The notes under the pieces are model-generated. The model saw only the letters and a list, made by a program, of their open reading frames with translations. It did not search any database and was not told the origin of the DNA. A stretch of DNA of 21,459 bases from Methanobacteriaceae archaeon (GTDB lineage: Archaea > Methanobacteriota > Methanobacteria > Methanobacteriales > Methanobacteriaceae). Position 1 is the stretch's first letter. Each line of letters opens with the position of its first letter. Location of the stretch: contig JADGNH010000015.1 in the NCBI GenBank assembly GCA_017883605.1, forward strand, positions 1 to 21,459, in the 5' to 3' direction. The translations under genes and the position numbers were made by a program. Below, piece after piece: positions 19,607 through 21,459 of the stretch.

Positions 19607-19720
19607 TCTACTTGAAAACTCCCATAAACTCTATTAAACTAAAAACAATGCATAACCATAGCCCAGGGATTATATGAAAAACCCATATCCCACTTTGAAG
19701 CAGAGACCTAAAGTGATAAC

Positions 19721-20803
19721 ATGTTAATACCAGAAAATCACCTGCAGTTCATAATAGAAGTAGCTGTTCTTATACATGTGGGGATAATACTGCTTTTCAA
19801 TGTCATCACCATTCCCCTGAGTATGGTACTATTTTTATCACTATTTCTAACCATCATTCTAACGGCTTTATTTGGAGTAGACGCTGCTTTTCTTTTCCTT
19901 CCCTTCGTATCCCACCATGAGTTTACCCATCCTTTTGGACCGCTGGCCGTCTTTGCCTGGGTTACACTGAGTGCTTCAGCCAATCTCTTAAGTGAAGTGG
20001 ACATTAAATCCTCATCTATAAAGACCCTGTCACTTATACTATTTGTGGTGATTGCAATTGCAGGATCCTTAATGCATCGGTCATTCCTCCTTCTCTGGCT
20101 TTTAGGATGGTTTATTGGATTCCTTATAATGTCAAAAAGTTTCAGGAAAAGCTCTAGAATAACCGTAAAAAGGATATTGGCCGTTATTGCTGCAGGTGTT
20201 GCTGGATTTGGGATTTTAGAGATATTGGCCACGATATTTAATCAACCTGTACTCAGCCCACTTCTCAGGATAACCCGGTTGGAGCAGTACGCCATGCCCA
20301 GCCTTAATATGGTGATTAAAAACACTACGCTGTGGGGACACGTACAGGGTGCCTGTTTTTGGGGATCAAACTGTTTAGGAGGGTCAGACGGTTACATATC
20401 TCTCCCTATGAACTTAATTAACTTCTTCACCCTGCCGTTTCCCCTTTTCTCGGGGGTACTGGTTACCCAAAAGGATTATATAGATTACATGCTTCCCGGA
20501 ATCTTTGGCGTCGCCTTCGACTTCGGATATGGTGGGCTGCTTCTTCTGATGGGTTGGTGCCTCATCGTGATAATAACTGGATTTTACGTACTCCGAAAAT
20601 ACCGCAGCAAAAGGAAAAATGGTAGCCGCAGATATCTTGGAAGGGAAGCTCTTTTAATCGGAGCTCTGGCTGCTTTTATGACCCAGACAATTATTGGGCT
20701 CTTTTTATTCACCAGAACCATCGACGGTGCGGCTATGTTGACCTATATATTTCTGTCAGCGCTGGTAATGGCCCACGCGGTTATAGTGAAGGTTAGAATG
20801 TAG
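19721..20803 (+). CDS. Multi-pass membrane protein, function unknown
   Basis: I do not recognise this 360-residue protein with certainty. About eight to nine hydrophobic helices are visible: roughly 9-29, 33-53, 74-92, 102-118, 121-137, 150-172, 265-290, 306-330 and 337-356. A long loop at about 175-260 has C212 and C218 (ACFWGSNC), which could form a disulfide if external. SHHEFTHP at 64-71 is a histidine-rich motif next to a membrane segment. The large loop followed by GIFGVAFDFGYGGLLLL recalls the last part of oligosaccharide repeat-unit (Wzy-like) polymerases. The HxxxTH pattern weakly recalls membrane metal-dependent hydrolases (YdjM/DUF457). Both are guesses. The ATG at 19721 has AGTGAT 3 nt upstream, matching the far end of the anti-Shine-Dalgarno sequence. 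It probably has its own promoter. Confidence 0.7.
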   Translation: MLIPENHLQFIIEVAVLIHVGIILLFNVITIPLSMVLFLSLFLTIILTALFGVDAAFLFLPFVSHHEFTHPFGPLAVFAWVTLSASANLLSEVDIKSSSIKTLSLILFVVIAIAGSLMHRSFLLLWLLGWFIGFLIMSKSFRKSSRITVKRILAVIAAGVAGFGILEILATIFNQPVLSPLLRITRLEQYAMPSLNMVIKNTTLWGHVQGACFWGSNCLGGSDGYISLPMNLINFFTLPFPLFSGVLVTQKDYIDYMLPGIFGVAFDFGYGGLLLLMGWCLIVIITGFYVLRKYRSKRKNGSRRYLGREALLIGALAAFMTQTIIGLFLFTRTIDGAAMLTYIFLSALVMAHAVIVKVRM

Positions 20804-20821
20804 TAGAGGCCTTGATTATCT

Positions 20822-20844
20822 TGATTTTTAGGGATTTTTAATTC
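20822..20844 (+). terminator. T-rich termination region after the membrane protein gene
   Basis: Two T5 tracts (GATTTTTAGGGATTTTTAAT) lie about 20 nt after the stop codon. T-tracts on the coding strand are the main intrinsic termination signal known in archaea. The region is not tested. Confidence 0.4.
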
Positions 20845-20943
20845 TTATGTTGTATTAAAGCCCCTTTATACATATTAATACATAAATTTTTATAATATTT
20901 TTAATATAGAATAATAAATTGATAAGATAAAGGGATGTATAAT

Positions 20944-21459
20944 TTGGCCAAGAAATTTTGTCCGAAATGCGGGGAAGAAAATCCATACGATGCAAAATTT
21001 TGTAGGGATTGTGGTAAAGATCTAAAAAAGGTAGTGAACACAGGGAAGCCTGAGAAGAAATCAAAAAACAAATCAGGCTGGTGGAACAGGCGGAGTTCCG
21101 GAGGAAAAGCGATGACAGTGATCGCTATTATCCTTTGCATTCTACTTACACCAATATTATTGGTTGGAGGAAGTTATTATTTCCTGGTTTACGGTCCCTA
21201 TAAGGATCAACTTCAAGCAGCGAAGACCGTAAAGATTAACGAGGTTAACGCCTACTTCAAAGGACCTTTAGCGGTAGATTCGCAAAAACAGATGCTTACG
21301 GCGCAAATTGATGGAGCAAATATTCCCGATCAAGCATTGGCAGTAGATGTTATTGGTCCTGCAACCCAATCATGGCGACTCTATCAAAATCAACAGATCA
21401 GCACTAAACAAGATCCCTATGGAAGGGTGATGATCACTTACACAGCTGGGGGACAGAAA
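20944..21459 (+). CDS. Zinc-ribbon membrane protein (3' end outside window)
   Basis: The reading frame is open to the window end (172 codons), so the gene is partial. The N-terminus is a zinc ribbon with two CxxC knuckles, CPKC at 6-9 and CRDC at 20-23. A basic Lys/Arg-rich linker (28-55) follows, then one membrane helix at about 57-82 and a domain of over 85 residues that would face outside. This zinc_ribbon-linker-TM layout is common in methanogen membrane proteins of unknown role. I prefer the TTG at 20944, which gives MAKKFCPKCG and has AGGG 9 nt upstream; the ATG at 20935 abuts that site and would add three residues. A TATA-like TTTATACA lies at 20865-20872. Confidence 0.8.
   Translation, partial: MAKKFCPKCGEENPYDAKFCRDCGKDLKKVVNTGKPEKKSKNKSGWWNRRSSGGKAMTVIAIILCILLTPILLVGGSYYFLVYGPYKDQLQAAKTVKINEVNAYFKGPLAVDSQKQMLTAQIDGANIPDQALAVDVIGPATQSWRLYQNQQISTKQDPYGRVMITYTAGGQK

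Larger units (their letters stand above)
19372..19720 (+). other. DUF1002/membrane protein spacer
   Basis: This 349-nt spacer has no gene. It holds a hairpin with a T-run (19451-19475), a 20-nt repeat at 19529-19548 and 19555-19574, and an 11-nt repeat AATAAATGCAA at 19583-19593 and 19596-19606. A second ATCAGATTTT, like the 3' arm of the hairpin, lies near 19518-19527. No clear promoter for the next gene stands out. Confidence 0.6.

Noticed and set aside
19738..20232. 164-codon antisense frame in the membrane protein gene
   Set aside because: It is opposite a hydrophobic coding region with a good start and ribosome binding site on the plus strand; the antisense frame shows no recognisable family.
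20855..21140. Two antisense frames over the zinc-ribbon gene
   Set aside because: The plus strand encodes two CxxC knuckles and a membrane helix in an open frame, which is far better supported.

Overview
The window is archaeal and most likely from a mesophilic member of the Methanobacteriales, close to Methanobacterium. The main reasons are an archaeal-type RNA polymerase with both large subunits split (A'/A'' and B'/B''), the order H-B''-B'-A'-A''-L30e-NusA-S12-S7-EF2-EF1A, a Taw1 wyosine enzyme, a short archaeal triosephosphate isomerase, tRNA genes without encoded CCA, and a C1-G72 tRNA-Tyr. The family assignment rests on remembered protein families, not on a search.

Layout. Positions 26-13933 (minus strand) hold the transcription/translation block, read from right to left: rpoH, rpoB2, rpoB1, rpoA1, rpoA2, rpl30e, nusA, rps12, rps7, EF-2, EF-1A. 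Positions 13962-14637 (minus) hold five tRNA genes: Thr-Pro-Tyr as one cluster, and Asp-Lys as a second that runs into rpoH after only 28 nt. Positions 14861-16890 (minus) hold tpiA followed by pgk. From 17259 on, genes are on the plus strand: taw1, a secreted DUF1002 protein, a multi-pass membrane protein, and a zinc-ribbon membrane protein cut by the window end.

The minus-strand block makes the core of RNA polymerase, an elongation/termination factor, two decoding-site ribosomal proteins and both translation elongation GTPases. tpiA/pgk serve gluconeogenesis and glycolysis. The plus-strand genes look like separate units with their own leaders, and nothing visible links the last three to a known pathway.

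I see no CRISPR array, insertion sequence, prophage, toxin-antitoxin pair or defence island, and no convincing new multi-gene system. The most unusual feature is in the spacers. Almost every intergenic region contains short local tandem duplications (unit about 9-35 nt). In at least five minus-strand genes (pgk, rpoH, rpoB2, rpoB1, rps12) the duplication spans or brackets the stop codon; degenerate or nearby examples exist for EF-2 and tpiA. The 317-nt rpoB2/rpoB1 spacer is almost entirely such units and contains a duplicated promoter-like motif. A second point of interest is that the RNA polymerase operon appears to begin as a tRNA-mRNA transcript.
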